64,000 nt of DNA from Trissonchulus latispiculum (lineage: Eukaryota; Nematoda; Enoplea; Enoplida; Ironidae). The position numbers and the translations under genes were made by a program. Position 1 is the first letter of the stretch. Each line of letters begins with the position of its first letter. The notes under the pieces are model-generated. The model was not told the DNA's origin. It ran no database searches and saw nothing but the letters and a program-made list of their open reading frames with translations. The stretch covers positions 1 through 64,000 of the forward strand of contig JASAND010028141.1 of NCBI GenBank assembly GCA_030248195.1, written 5' to 3'. This document shows positions 11,919-22,940 of the stretch, one piece after another.

Positions 11919-14900
11919 TGTAACAGGCGTGCAAGCAGAGGGTGTTGTCCTGGGCTTCAGGTGAGGTCCAAGAAGCAGTAGTTAACAAAAGCAGTTTATT
12001 TACAGCAAACAAGTATTGCAGGGAAGCGGTACGTAGTAGATAGCAAAGTCAGCAACCAAAGTTAAACACAGGATCAAGACTTTCGGCTGAAGGTTCCTCT
12101 CTTTTCTGAATTTGTTCATTCTATGAGATTTGCGCAACAGCATGGTAGAATTTCATCGAAATTATTTGAAAGTATTTCTTTCGTACTCTTGTGTAAAAGT
12201 CTTGGCTTTGAAATTTAGCTAGCTTCTTTCTGTGCAGAAACCCTGGCTTCCAAAGTTAGCTATCAGACAAGAGAAATTTCGTACAATATGCAAATTAGAT
12301 TTTGACTATAAAAGGGAGTTGGCTTTTCGAAAACGCGGTCACTTTTCAATCCATTTTCAAGGACATCCCATCCACGATCAGAAGGCAGGACTCAAGAGGT
12401 TGGTTAAGGGGGGAGGGGGGAGAACTTCAACACGGTCAGCTATTATATTTTGATGTTTCATTATTTGTAAAATTGGTTATTCTATTGAAATTGAATTTTT
12501 AGTGACAAAATAAAGAGTGATTGTTTGATTAGTCTTTTGCTAAATTTAATTAGGGTTCTCATTTTCGCACACTCATCACGAACCTGTTCTCGTTCTTTCA
12601 ATTTTGATCTAGTCCTAAATTTAAAATTCACAACGTGGCGACCGTGTTCAATGAGTAGATTTTGAGATCCCTTTTAAAATTTTAGGCTTGGCCTTGAACC
12701 AACCTCTAGTCTGATTTTGATTGATTTCTTTGGCTCACCAGTCGACCCCTGGCTAAGCCAATGGATTTTTTAAAAAAATGAGTATTTCCAAATTTTCAAA
12801 AGAGAGGGGTAAACCCTGCCAAAGTTATCAAAATTTTGCACTTTTCAAAATTCTTGCACGTTGTACAATATTTGTTTTATTTTTAGAGAGATTTTGGTTG
12901 TCAGTGGTAATGGTTGCGGACAACACTTTTCCGGGTGAGGTAGTTTAGTTTCGATAAAAATTCATAACTCTGTAGTTTTCGTACTTAAACGTTCAATTCA
13001 AGTTTGCAAGATTGAAATGATTTTATAAAAAGCTGATCATTTCGTTGCCAGTTCTTTTGAAATTTGAATCAGTGAACTCATGTTAGCTCTGGGGGTTGGT
13101 TGCGGGGGTTCGGCGCGTTGGCTTTCAGGGCTGGCTTGACAGGTCAGCCTGCCCTGGTGTTCTGTGCGCGCTGTTCCCTGGCACCCATTCCCCGGGGTTG
13201 CACTTAATTTTGATTTGGGGCACCAGTGGCTGTGCGGTCCGGCTTTCGGCCCGTTCTCTGGCTGAGGGCCAGGACAGCACTGTTTTCTGGAGTTCCAACA
13301 CGTGTTTGGGCTACTTCTCACATTGTATTTTCTTTCATTGCGTTTGTCTTGAATTCGCATCTTTGCCATTCGGTATGCTATTTTTTCTGTTTCTGTGTTC
13401 TAGCCTGTTTGTCTGTGCTCCCTCCTGCCCCGCCTTGATTTTGTGTCGTGGCCATGCCCCCTTTGCTCTGCTGGACGGAGGCTTCGTTTTGAAGAAAGCT
13501 AATCTCCGCGTCGGGCTGTTGTTTGGTTCCGGGTAATGTGGTACCGGCTATCCAGCGGTGCTGTATAAAGGGGTGCGTAGGCCGTTTGAGTCAGGGTTTT
13601 TTTTTTTGCGTCCAGATGTGCGTCTGGACGCAAAGTTTCTTATCCGGACGCAATGAAATTTTAACTGGACGCAAGCTAGACGCAACATTATTTCGGGAGA
13701 AAATTCACTTTTGTAAGAGTAAAATCTTTAAATGTTTCCAGTACCAATTTTTCCGTTTTTTCCAAAAATTTCTTCAGGTTCTGGGGGCTCCGCCCCCAGA
13801 CCCCCGGTGTTTCCCACTTTGTCATGGAATGCCAAGTTGCAAGGTCATACTTCAATGTTACTCAATGTAATTTGTTAAGTTGTTGCCCACCTGCATCCAT
13901 ATAAAATCTTTTCGAACTCATAAATTTCACTTCAATATATATAGATTTTACAAGATGCATAATCGTGAACATTTATATTGTTCTCATTCAACACGTCAGG
14001 CAGGATTAAGATTAGTAGTAAAGTAAAACCCCGAAATTAACAAATTTGTAACTGTAGCAGGAGCAGAATATCCAAATTCTTTGGTTCTTCTAAAAAACGG
14101 TTTTTGCAAAAATACACAAATGGCAATTTGAATTATACAATGCAAGACTACCATTTTTCTAAAATTTTCAAATACAAAAGGCCTATGTACGTGCATTTCA
14201 CGATGAATTTATTGCAACTAGCGTTAATAGTGAAATGGGAAATCCTTTCAGGAATCATTAATTATCAGGGTTTTGAAAATGGAATTTGTGCTTCCATATT
14301 TACTACCGTTCTTCTTAGTGATATTTGGTGATATTAATGTAATAACTATTTCATTAATTTTTAAGACAGTAATTAGTTTATCAATAATGTATGTCAATAA
14401 AATCGAAAATTACACACGAAATGCGTTAGATGCTACAGACCAGAGATGAAACCGCGTCAATATTTGCTGACCCGGTGACCCGGTCGACCCCTGACCCGGT
14501 GACCCGGTATTTTTGAAAATTCAGGTTTAAGCTTGGAAAAATTAAAAATACTTATATCGGGATGAGAATAGTGTTTTTCACCTTTTTGGACATTTTTGGC
14601 GTCTAAAATAAGAAGTCGGACAAAATTTTCGGTTTCCTTAAAGTAGTAAAATTAAAAAGTAAATATTTTAAGTAAGCTAGGAAGTTAGGAAAATATTTGC
14701 GCTAAATTAATCTTTTTAAACATTTCCATTACGGATTTAATCCGTAATTGCAAAAAATCTCCAACTTCTGGGGGGCTCCGCCCCCCAGACCCCCGGTGCT
14801 CACTTCCAATGCTGTTTTCAGGGATCAGTCGTTCTCAGAGTTTTCGAAACTGAATGTATATATATTTGATCTTTACTGCCTTTTTTCTCAATGATATTCC

Positions 14901-16225
14901 TAAACAGTTCATTAAATTTTAATACTTTAATTAGTTTAACTATATTATAACATTGAAATATTGAAAATTACTCAAGGTATTGCGCTAGATGCAACAGGTG
15001 CAAATAAAATCTTTTTAAACATTTCCATTACGGATTATTCTGGAATTGCAAAAAATTCTTCAACTTCGGGGGGCTCTGCCCCCAGACCCCCGCCGTGTAC
15101 CTTGGCCGATTATATTCTATAGGGACCCTTGTAAAGTGATTTTAAGCAGCATCCACTTTCTAAATAGTGTAATAGTGTTAAATAAAGGAATTATCAAAAT
15201 TAAAAATAATAAATTTTTTGCATGAAAACACGATAAAACAAAAATTCTATCTGGACGCAAAATTTCTTAACCGGACGCAACTTAAACTTAGCGGGACGCA
15301 AGGTTGACGCAAATCCGAAAACCAAAAAAAAAACCCTGGTTTGAGTCCTTTGATCCTTGCTGTACCCTACTATGCGTTGGTCTTCTGCAGAGTACAGCTG
15401 GGAAGGCCCATTTTGCGCCTGGGTTTGCTTTGGCGCCTTTAGAACTTTGTCTGGGCTTGTCTGTCCTGGTGCAGTGTTTCGCCTGTCTTCCCGGCTTACC
15501 CCAGGACTATGATGCTTTGTCGGTGGTCATGGGCTTTGCGTGGAGGCTGGTGGGGGGCGCTGACTTTCCGCGCCTCGATTTGTGTTCCTTACCGAGCTGC
15601 CCAGCCCCAGTATTGGCCTTGGCTGCGTGTCCGGTCGGACAGGTGCCCGGCCTTTTGGGTTGGCCGTCCAGCTGGCATTAATGATTTTGTAATGACGTTC
15701 TGCCTCAAACTAATTTGTCCTGGTAAACACGCAAATGTTTATTAAGAGTAAGAGGTGAGGAAAAATTTTACTTTGCTGCTGCTTCTTGTGTCGGGTACCT
15801 TTCTTTGAGGTTGATGTGCTCTCGCGCGGTTACCAGTCAACGAGGGTTAGATAGTGTGTATTGTGGTGTGGTGGCAGACACGCTAGCAGACACGACAGCT
15901 TAGCTTTGGAATATTCAGCTGAGTTTGTTTTCCTATATTTTGCACAAGCAATGACTAATTTTAACAGTCCCGCTATTTCTCAAAAGGGTTTCTTTTCTCA
16001 TCTTCCAGTGCGCGTTTTTGCACATTTTTCAGCCAGACATTAGTTTACAGTTACTTCACGCATTATTACACCAAAAACCAGACATTAATACAAGTCGGTG
16101 GTCGGACCATTAGTTGTTAAATAAATTTTTCTCATTTCAGTCTCAGGTTTTTTCTTTTTTCTCTTTAATCTTTTACTCACTTATTTTCTTACTTTTAAAA
16201 GCTTGTTTCTGCAACCCGTCACACA
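11919..16225 (-). repeat. 3' LTR, split by a hAT insertion
   Basis: The left end is defined by identity to the 27,098-27,227 LTR stub. The right end is inferred from a polypurine tract followed by TGTGTGACGGG on the minus strand. Without the 1,755-bp hAT insertion and its duplication, the LTR would be about 2.55 kb, which is long but within the known range for gypsy elements. It includes GC-richer stretches at 13,090-13,580 and 15,347-15,690 with open frames, but I recognise no protein there. The 5' LTR is too short to confirm the far end. Confidence 0.55.
13592..15338. mobile_element. Non-autonomous hAT-type transposon with 8-bp target duplication
   Basis: The element begins CAGGGTTTTTTTTTTTGCG and ends AACCAAAAAAAAAACCCTG. 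It is flanked on both sides by the exact 8-mer GTTTGAGT (13,584-13,591 and 15,339-15,346). CAGGG termini with 8-bp duplications are the hAT signature. Subterminal direct and inverted GACGCAA motifs cluster at both ends (13,608-13,690 and 15,248-15,312), as hAT transposase-binding sites do. The interior holds three copies of an AACTTCTGGGGG-type hairpin block (13,781, 14,768 and 15,067) and a GACCCGGT tandem stretch (14,467-14,507). No transposase frame is present. Confidence 0.9.
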
Positions 16226-16236
16226 CCTCCCCCCTT
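16226..16236 (-). promoter_or_regulatory. Polypurine tract of the LTR retrotransposon
   Basis: Read on the minus strand the sequence is AAGGGGGGAGG, directly followed by TGTGTGACGGG. This is the expected layout of a plus-strand-synthesis primer abutting the 5' edge of a 3' LTR. No other purine run in the correct orientation sits between the accessory genes and the LTR end. Confidence 0.6.
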
Positions 16237-16442
16237 ACAAAAAATTGGTCCACCAATTTCAAAACGAAAGGTCAGTACGTAGAAATATTTTAGTAGACGC
16301 ACAGGTAACAGATCATTGCTTCGTAGAAGAAGTGGCAGTAAACAAGAAATAGACGCAACATATGCGGAAAATGCATAGGTAAATGATAAATTAGCCGACA
16401 TAAAGAATACAGAACAAATATCTGAACAGGCAGTCAAACTGG

Positions 16443-17935
16443 AAGGACGCCAACGCGTGCAACCAGAGTACAGTTACACATCAAAAAGACAGTGAATGCA
16501 CAAATGTAGTCAAACAAAACTAAAGTCTGACCAAAAAATGTAGGGAGCGAAATTGTTTTGTTTATGCTGAATTACCGGTAAATTTTTGCTGCAGCAATGT
16601 ATATATTTTCTGAACCGCCATGGCATGAACTTTCTTTTGGTTGAAAAAGAAATTTAAAAAAATTAAAATTCATCAAAACAAGCCGATTTTTTAAGTTTTG
16701 AAAGATCAGTAGAAGGCAGGAACTAGCCGTTCGGTGGAAAATTAGCCCATGTCCCAAACATTTTGAATCCCGAATATCAGCTCATTTCGTCAAGAATTGC
16801 GATAGTTATTCAATTTTTTCGATTTTCAAAAACCTTTGATCTTTGCCGCTTTTCCAACTTTGACTGGCTATTACTCGCGACTCACTCAATGCAAAAATGT
16901 TTTAATTGGATTTTCAGGACCGCTTACATGTTAGCTTTCATGTGATATATGTGGTTTTTCAAAATTTGCAAATCGATTTTTTCGAAAAATACCACTTTTT
17001 GACCCAAAATTTCGACAATGCGAATCCAGCAAAAGTGTGTAAAAATAACATTATCATAAAGTTTAATCTGAGCTGAATCCAACAATATAAAGTTTTCGTG
17101 GCTAAGGCTTAAACTGCCCCAGCAACGAATTTTTAAACAATTTCCTATTTCAGCTGATTTCTGACAAGTTGTGCTATATTGTGCATTGAATTGCTGCAAA
17201 TAGTGTAAACTAGAAAAATCGGTAAAAAGATTGTTTAAAAATTCGTTAGGGTGAATATAAGTCGTGCCACGAAAACTTTATCGTTGGATTAGCTAGATTA
17301 AACTTTTGGTTGTTATTTTTACCCACTTTTGCTGGATTCGCGTTGTGATTTGGGTAAATGTGGTATTTTTCGAAAAATCGATTTTCAAATTGAAAAACCA
17401 ATAGATCAATGCAAGCTAACACGTAAGCGGTTGAAAATAATTTAAAAATTTTTGTGAGTGAGTCGAAATAGAATAAAGTTGGAAAAGCGAAGATCAAAGG
17501 TTTTTGAAAATCGAAAAATAATAATTCGAATTCTTGACAAATAGCTGATTTGGGATTAAAATGTTTGAGACATGCGCTAATTTTCCACCGAACGGTAGTT
17601 CCTGCCTTCTCTGATCTTTCAAAATTAAAAATCGGCTTTTGATGAATTTTAATTTTTTAAAAAAATTTTTTCAACCAAAAGAAAGTTCATGCCATGACGG
17701 TTCAGAAAATATATACATTGCTGCAGCAAAAATGTACCGGTAATTCAGTATAAACAAAACAATTTCGCTCCCTACATTTTTTGGTCAGACTTTAGAAGGA
17801 CGCCACCCGCGCACTGCCACGGGACAGACTAAACAGGTAGCACAAGCGAATAAATAATGCACTACAAGAAAATCTGGTAGGACGCATCTCGCATGCTGCC
17901 AGTGGCAAATACGTAGTATAAAATCAAAATATGCA
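16443..17935 (-). repeat. About 80-bp repeats upstream of the polypurine tract
   Basis: Three related blocks start AAGGACGCCAACGCGTGC (16,443), AAGGACGCCACCCGCGCACT (17,796) and AGGACGCATCTCGCATGCTG (17,878). With the foldback insertion removed they would be in tandem, about 80 bp apart. They occupy non-coding space before the polypurine tract. Function unknown. Confidence 0.5.
16520..17795. mobile_element. 1.28-kb foldback element inside the retrotransposon
   Basis: The left end CTAAAGTCTGACCAAAAAAT is matched by ATTTTTTGGTCAGACTTTAG at the right. The arms stay complementary nearly to the centre (about 17,155), for example ATTGCTGCAGCAAAAATGTAC and TTTCCACCGAACGG at the right against their complements at the left. 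No coding frame is convincing. It interrupts the interval between the pseudokinase frame and the polypurine tract. No clean target duplication was found. Confidence 0.8.
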
Positions 17936-18278
17936 GTGGTTTTTTGTTGCTGCTTTTCGATATATATGTTTTTTCCTTGTATTTTCGAGATGTCGAGACA
18001 ACTCTACTGCAGAGCTTGGATACAAAATCATTAAAACAAAATCACTCAATCAGTTCGAGACCGCTTGAAATTAGAACTAGCGTCAGAGAGACTCGACACG
18101 CGCTTAGAAAGTGCTTGGAGAAGACCGCTTGAATGGGGAAAGTCAGTCAGACTATGCGGTCGTTCTAAAGACACTGCTGCAACCGAGGTCGAAGGTTCGT
18201 CCCCTTCAGTGTCCTGCAGAGGGCAGTTAAAAGGAGCTGTAGAGTTAGAGGAACAAAGAGACAGTGTCGAGCGACTGC

Positions 18279-19185
18279 TTACTGCCTGACTGCATTAGGT
18301 AGGCGGGTTAGGTTCCTTGTAGAAGCTGGAACAGTGGCTTGAATAGCTTCTAACGGGAGCGAATTAGGATTACGACGAGTGGACTCAAAGTAAGGTTCTA
18401 GCAGCAAGACGATAGCGGAAGGTCGCCTAGCGGGAAGAGGACTTAGCAGCCTGCGAATAACATGCGCAGCTTCAGGAGAAGTAACTATATTTAAGGGTAT
18501 AGTGTAGTCACCATACGCTATCTTGCGCTGATAGGGCAGGCGTGATGCAGCTTGAAAAGGGTCGCGATGGAAAAGCAACTGCGCAAAAACAACTCCTAAC
18601 CCAAATAAGTCAGCTTCAACGCCATCTCAGGAAGTACTATTGGTTGACAGAAATTCCGGAACGGGAAAAAATTTCTCCAGGTTTTCTTGACCATAAACAG
18701 TACTACTACGATAATCACATACATAAATATCTTGCAGTGAATAATCAGCAAAGCGAATATGCCTAAGACCTGGTTGAGCACCAGCACGGTTAGAAAATAC
18801 CTAAGCACTAGTATCTAGATTACGCAGACACAGATCTCGTTCATGAGCGAATGCAGTAGCATTAAGCATTTGAGTAAAAAGTGCTGCTGCGTAGTTTTCA
18901 AGGAAAGGATGTCCCCTAGTTTGGAAGTAGGATGATTCATGTGAACTTAGAGATGTAAACAAGAAATTATGATCGGCAACGAGGAGATGAGCCAATTTCG
19001 GAAAATAGGTATCTGGAATGCTCAAAATGTTTTAAAGACCAGGGGCTTAAAGCATCATCATTTACATAATCTAAGGACAGTCTTTCCAAAACCGTGATCC
19101 AGTGATCAAAACGCTTAGCAAGGTTAGGGCAATCGGCAAACCGACCTTGAGAAAGAATACCAGCTATTGAAGAATACGCCGTCAT
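18279..19185 (-). pseudogene. Pseudokinase-like accessory protein of the retrotransposon
   Basis: Read leftward, the frame from 19,025 to 18,279 translates with only two in-frame stops (a TAG near 18,801 and a TGA near 18,640). It matches the C-lobe pattern of protein kinases: a helix-E-like segment (FTQMLNATAFAHERDLCLRN) in the place of the HRD catalytic loop, FADYS where DFG is expected, VPEFL in the APE position, DLFGLGVVFAQLLFHRDPF as the helix-F block, and a C-terminal RRLLSPLPARRPSAIVLL like the RRLL...RPSA ending of kinases. The catalytic Asp of HRD and the DFG motif are not conserved, so it would be a pseudokinase even when intact. An upstream segment (19,185-18,967) is one frame off, so a frameshift separates it. 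The N-lobe is not recognisable. The kinase-fold assignment is by motif order only. Confidence 0.6.
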
Positions 19186-19324
19186 GCTACCTACAATTAA
19201 TTAGAAATAAATCACTAAATAGTCTGCTAAATTCACATACAATCATATGTACACCATAAGCTCATTCGTCTAAATTGAAATAATTTTATATTTAACGAAA
19301 CCTAAATTTAAAGTTAGATCTTAT

Positions 19325-20434
19325 TTAGAAGCTACATCTACGACGCCTAGTTGGGCATACGTAGTCCCTAGATGAGTAACAGAGCAAATCCTGAATAGAA
19401 CCTCTTTCTATAATCCTATAATCCTCAGGATGAATACTACGCGGGTCGTCTGTCGCCAACGAACCGTTCGACCAACGATGAGATGCAAGACTACCATACG
19501 CATGCGGTTCATCCTCTGGCGGATCATCATACTCAGTTTCTGAATCAGTATCGTCTTGTGCATACGTCAAAATTCTCGCCGCAGAAAGCTAACCTGAAGT
19601 ACCCCACAACGGGCTAGTTTGTGCACGCTAAGCTAACTGGATGTAGGTGACAGTTGTTTAGTTAGCCTTAGCTTACAGCTATTAAAAGCACTATGCAAGC
19701 TAAGGCTAACTGACCAGTTGTCACCTACATCCAGTCAGCTTAGCGTGCACAAGCTAACCCGTAGTGGGGTACTTCAGGTTAGCTTTCTGCGGCGAGAATT
19801 TTGACCTATGCATGGTTCTACTGGAGCCTCAAGGACTGCAACGACACCGTAGCCATAAGCTCGGTCGGATGTTTGCACAACATCCGGAAGAGGTAATCGA
19901 ATTCGCGGACGGCGTCTTTCCGGCCATGGTGGCGGAGTTCGAAACATCTCCCAAGCTGGATGGGCGTTGTCCAACCATACTGCATCGGGGAGACCGGTAC
20001 CATCCGGCATCCAGGAACCTAAAGGTTAATACTAATTCAGGGTGCGCTTCGGAGTTGAATACTTCATACTTTTGAGTGACTGAATTAAAAACATACTCCG
20101 GAATATAGTCTGCATCAGTTTCACCTACGTAACCAAAACTAACCGAAGGTCTACGATGTACAAAATCAGGAGACGGAGGTCGTCTCCAGCGTTCATGAAC
20201 CTCTCGATGCAAAGCTTGACGTAAACGCAACTCCTCTGTTCGATCAACTTTTTCAACCTTTAAACCCCTACCATCTAAACCAACAATTCTATATTCTGGT
20301 ACACTGTTTATACTAACACTACTGCCAAAACTAGATAAAGAATGTGTCATCCGCATCATCATCATGATTTGGATAAATTTTACGCCATGACCAAGGGGAA
20401 AGCGACCTAAACCAAAATACGTATACCACTGCAA
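19325..20434 (-). pseudogene. Unrecognised accessory protein, interrupted
   Basis: A reading frame runs leftward from about 20,434 (a good Met is at MTHSLSSFG, about 20,350) through a charged region (residues like RRPPSPDFVHRRP) to about 19,990. It then shifts frame, with PDGTGLPDAVWLDNAHPAW continuing to 19,806. There it is cut by a 240-bp palindromic element, and it resumes as an acidic stretch (DDTDSETEYDDPPEDEPH) to a stop at 19,325. Joined, it would be roughly 300 residues. I recognise no domain. It could be the N-terminal part of the pseudokinase protein downstream, since the two are only about 140 bp apart. Confidence 0.45.
19566..19805. mobile_element. 240-bp palindromic miniature element
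   Basis: GTCAAAATTCTCGCCGCAG at the left is the exact complement of the right end. The arms of about 110 bp pair almost perfectly around a loop near 19,685-19,690. It interrupts the accessory frame. If the inverted ends are extended by three bases, TGCA flanks both sides, a possible 4-bp target duplication. A template-switch duplication is the alternative origin. Confidence 0.7.
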
Positions 20435-20755
20435 AACAGAAACAAAGTCAAAATATACTTTATTGTATTATTTCAAAGAACAGCTGTCTGAATAGCAAAA
20501 CACGGGGTCGTACGCGGGAGAGAGTGATACACTTAATACTTTCCGTAGGTATTAAAACTCTGTTATTATTTTATGAGCCATAACATGTATATACCGAGTA
20601 TTATTGTAAGTAATCCGACACGCATCATTAAATAATTTATTTCTGTAATTTATTGTTTAACAGCCACCTCAGACTTACATAGTCTAGCGTGTGCATCCGC
20701 TTGCTAGATGTTTACGTAACGCCACCAACAGACGGCCCATTATGTTAGAGCCAGT

Positions 20756-21580
20756 CTAGTCTGTAGTGACAGACAAGGATGAACCACTGCCCCAGTAAGA
20801 ATCGTTCGGACTAGCTTCAATTAGATGGCGCGTACCAGTCGATAAAAGATGTTGACGCAAATCTGGATGTTGGGTGTACTTTGCGTAAAGGGCAGCATAC
20901 ATGTGGTACTGTGCAACAAAGTACCAGGAGCTGTCAGTGTTTTTAGTCAATACTCCGCCCAGTCGTTTTTGTGCCACAGGATCGGAAGTGGCTAAGATAT
21001 CATCAGCGATGTCAGTCTTTTCGAAAAACAGGGCTTTCTCATGCTGATATGATTGTTCGACACATGTAAAGTCTTGATCACCAACGGTGATAGGGGAATA
21101 GTGGAAATTACTAAAGACGGAGCCTTTGCCGAAGAATAGCACAGAATTGTCTGTCCAATGTTCACAACGGGGATCAACACTCGCATTAGCCTCCGCCGTT
21201 GCGAGCGTGGCAACGGGAAGTCCAGGGTGTGGAATAAACCGACTGCTATCAGATTCCTGTCGTCGTTGCAGCCGCTGATAACGATACAGTTTCCCAGTCT
21301 TCCGGGGGAGAATGAGCGGCCCTATAGCAGGGTTCATGATCTGTAGTAGTACTGTGCCCAAATTCTCAAACGCAGCGTTCGGCTTATCTGACGACGCCTG
21401 GGCTACAAAAGTTACACCTCCTATCATGTGACGGATCTCCCAAGCAGGAGGGTAGCCACGAATGGCAGAAATTTCATAAGAAGTCAAGCCAGGCTCAGGG
21501 TACATTCGATGGAAATTAACCAGAGCAGTAGCCAAAGAATGTTTTCTGGGGATTTGCCGAGATTTGTCGAGATAACGCAA
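20756..21580 (-). CDS. NADAR (YbiA-like) domain protein of the retrotransposon
   Basis: An intact frame of about 274 residues; the true start may lie further upstream because a palindromic duplication directly precedes it. Residues about 147-268 fit the NADAR/DUF1768 family (YbiA-like fold acting on ADP-ribose-type ligands). The segment FGKGSVFSNFHYSPITVG resembles the family's F-x-G...SNF start, followed by TCVEQSYQHEKALFF (the family's VEhxxQ helix, E175), W219 and AALYAKYTQHPDLRQHLL. The ending LIEASPNDSYWGSG matches the highly conserved EAsp-D-xWG-G signature (E255, D260, W263). NADAR proteins are known to hydrolyse ADP-ribose linked to guanine in DNA or RNA, for example as antitoxins to DarT1 toxins. 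Whether this one does is inference. Residues 1-140 are unrecognised. It lies between the exonuclease and the unrecognised frame, on the same strand as pol. Among the larger frames of the element, this is the one with no visible lesion. Confidence 0.8.
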   Translation of the reverse strand: MRYLDKSRQIPRKHSLATALVNFHRMYPEPGLTSYEISAIRGYPPAWEIRHMIGGVTFVAQASSDKPNAAFENLGTVLLQIMNPAIGPLILPRKTGKLYRYQRLQRRQESDSSRFIPHPGLPVATLATAEANASVDPRCEHWTDNSVLFFGKGSVFSNFHYSPITVGDQDFTCVEQSYQHEKALFFEKTDIADDILATSDPVAQKRLGGVLTKNTDSSWYFVAQYHMYAALYAKYTQHPDLRQHLLSTGTRHLIEASPNDSYWGSGSSLSVTTD

Positions 21581-21583
21581 AAG

Positions 21584-21743
21584 TTGCCGTCACCGTCCGG
21601 TACCCTACAGCCTGATCCGGCAGCTGCAGTGTCTAATCCTGGTGACAGTTCCGAAGGTCAGGTTGACTTTCTTTTTGCCGGTCACCAGGATTAGACACTG
21701 CAGCTGCCGGATCAGGCTGTAGGGTACCGGACGGTGACGGCAA
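21584..21743. repeat. Perfect 63-bp inverted repeat breaking the exonuclease-NADAR junction
   Basis: Bases 21,584-21,646 are the exact reverse complement of 21,681-21,743, with a 34-bp spacer. The right arm is coding sequence of the exonuclease frame (SPSGTLQPDPAAAVSNPGD). The left arm is an inverted copy of it, which ends that frame prematurely and separates it from the NADAR frame. This is what a foldback template switch during reverse transcription would leave. Confidence 0.9.
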
Positions 21744-22940
21744 TTCATCTTGAGCAAAACTGTTGGGACCAGACACATCGGCTGGGGCTGGTAGATCACC
21801 ATCAACGTGGACGTCTGAAGGACCAGGGGCTGGGGCTGGCGGGCCAATTTCTTGATCCGACGGCATCGAATCGACAGAGCTATTGTCAGACCAACGGTCC
21901 TGTTGCCTGAGTTTCTTTTCTTTAGGGTTTGGTGGGGAATAGGATCGAAAAGTTTTAGTCGAAAGCCGTCGACGACGCTTGACTCTACGATGATGTCCCA
22001 AGGGCAATGTGGTAATAGAAATATGATCGCGACACCCATTCAGCAGAACTATGATTGTGTCAGTTGTAATATTTCTAGTCAGGAGCTTGCTGAAACAGTA
22101 CTGAGCAATTCTCCACTGGTAAGTAACGTCAGATACGCCATACTCAAGCTGGCGACCAACGGGGACCAAATCAAGTCCAAAACGCTGAATTTGTTCGCTC
22201 TTTTCAATTCCATACAGAAACTTCATTTGATAGACTAGACCAACCGTTTGTTGTCCCGAGCGCTTGACGTACTGACGATGCTCAGTTACGGACAGAAAGA
22301 TTCGGGAAAGTTCAACCAGATGACGGAGAGGAATCTGGTATGTGTCGTAAAGGCGCTGACCATCATTATAGGATCCATTGGCGACGGAATGACATTGGCC
22401 GTCGCTAAGGAATCTTTGAAGGTTCGATGGAAAATTAATGGCCTTGAAGTCCGTCATAAATCCGATGCAGTAGATATAAATATCTTCAGGATCGGACGAA
22501 AAAGCTAGCTGTAGAATGTTTACTTTACTGCCGGCGTATTTATCCCCATCATGGACCAGTCCTTCAGTTTCCAAGGAGCAATACTTATGCGTTTGGGCTT
22601 TGGACAACAACTAAGGAAAAACGGAATAATGTTTCTGCAGCGAGCAGACAATTACTGGCTTTCCTGGACGACGCTCCTCCAGCATACGGACTTTGGGACG
22701 CCAAGACGGATGACTTGAGCATTTGGGATAATAGCGCTGTTCACGAGTTCTCCCTTTCCAGTTCACTGGCGGTTCGTTTTTCTTATTCATCACCAGCAAA
22801 TAGCAAGAAGACCACAAAAGAGCGCAAGCGACTAACAAAGCACAAACAGAGAAACACGGTCGCCCAAACCCTGGGCGGGCGCGGCTACATGGAGCAAACA
22901 CTAAAACAAAAGAAATATGAAAATTAGTTAGACTTAGCAA
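21633..22940 (-). pseudogene. Membrane-anchored DEDDy 3'-5' exonuclease (RNase D/WRN-like)
   Basis: The same reading frame runs from 22,940 to 21,633 with one in-frame TAG at 22,611-22,613. The N-terminus has a probable single membrane segment (FSVCALLVACALLWSSCYLL) followed by KK. The rest matches a DEDDy exonuclease: an opening VIVCSLQKHYSVF, the Exo-I-like CSLETEG (Glu where Asp is usual), ILQLAF and IYIYCIG strands, an Exo-II-like NGSYND segment, and the Exo-III-like end LYGIEKSEQIQRFG...LEYGVSDVTYQW. That end has the RNase D-type KSEQ turn and the Y-x3-D signature. A Pro-rich tail (PPAPAPGPSD) follows and runs into a palindromic duplication. The family removes nucleotides from RNA or DNA 3' ends. 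The TAG lies inside the domain, so this copy is broken unless the stop is read through. Alternative: a chance fusion of a membrane peptide to a captured host exonuclease. Confidence 0.65.

Noticed and set aside
13096..13536. A 146-residue frame and the 125-residue frame at 15,304-15,681, considered as a gene split by the hAT element
   Set aside because: GC-rich but with no recognisable domain; the frames lie in the inferred LTR and on the strand opposite to the element. Joining them across the hAT gives no recognisable protein.
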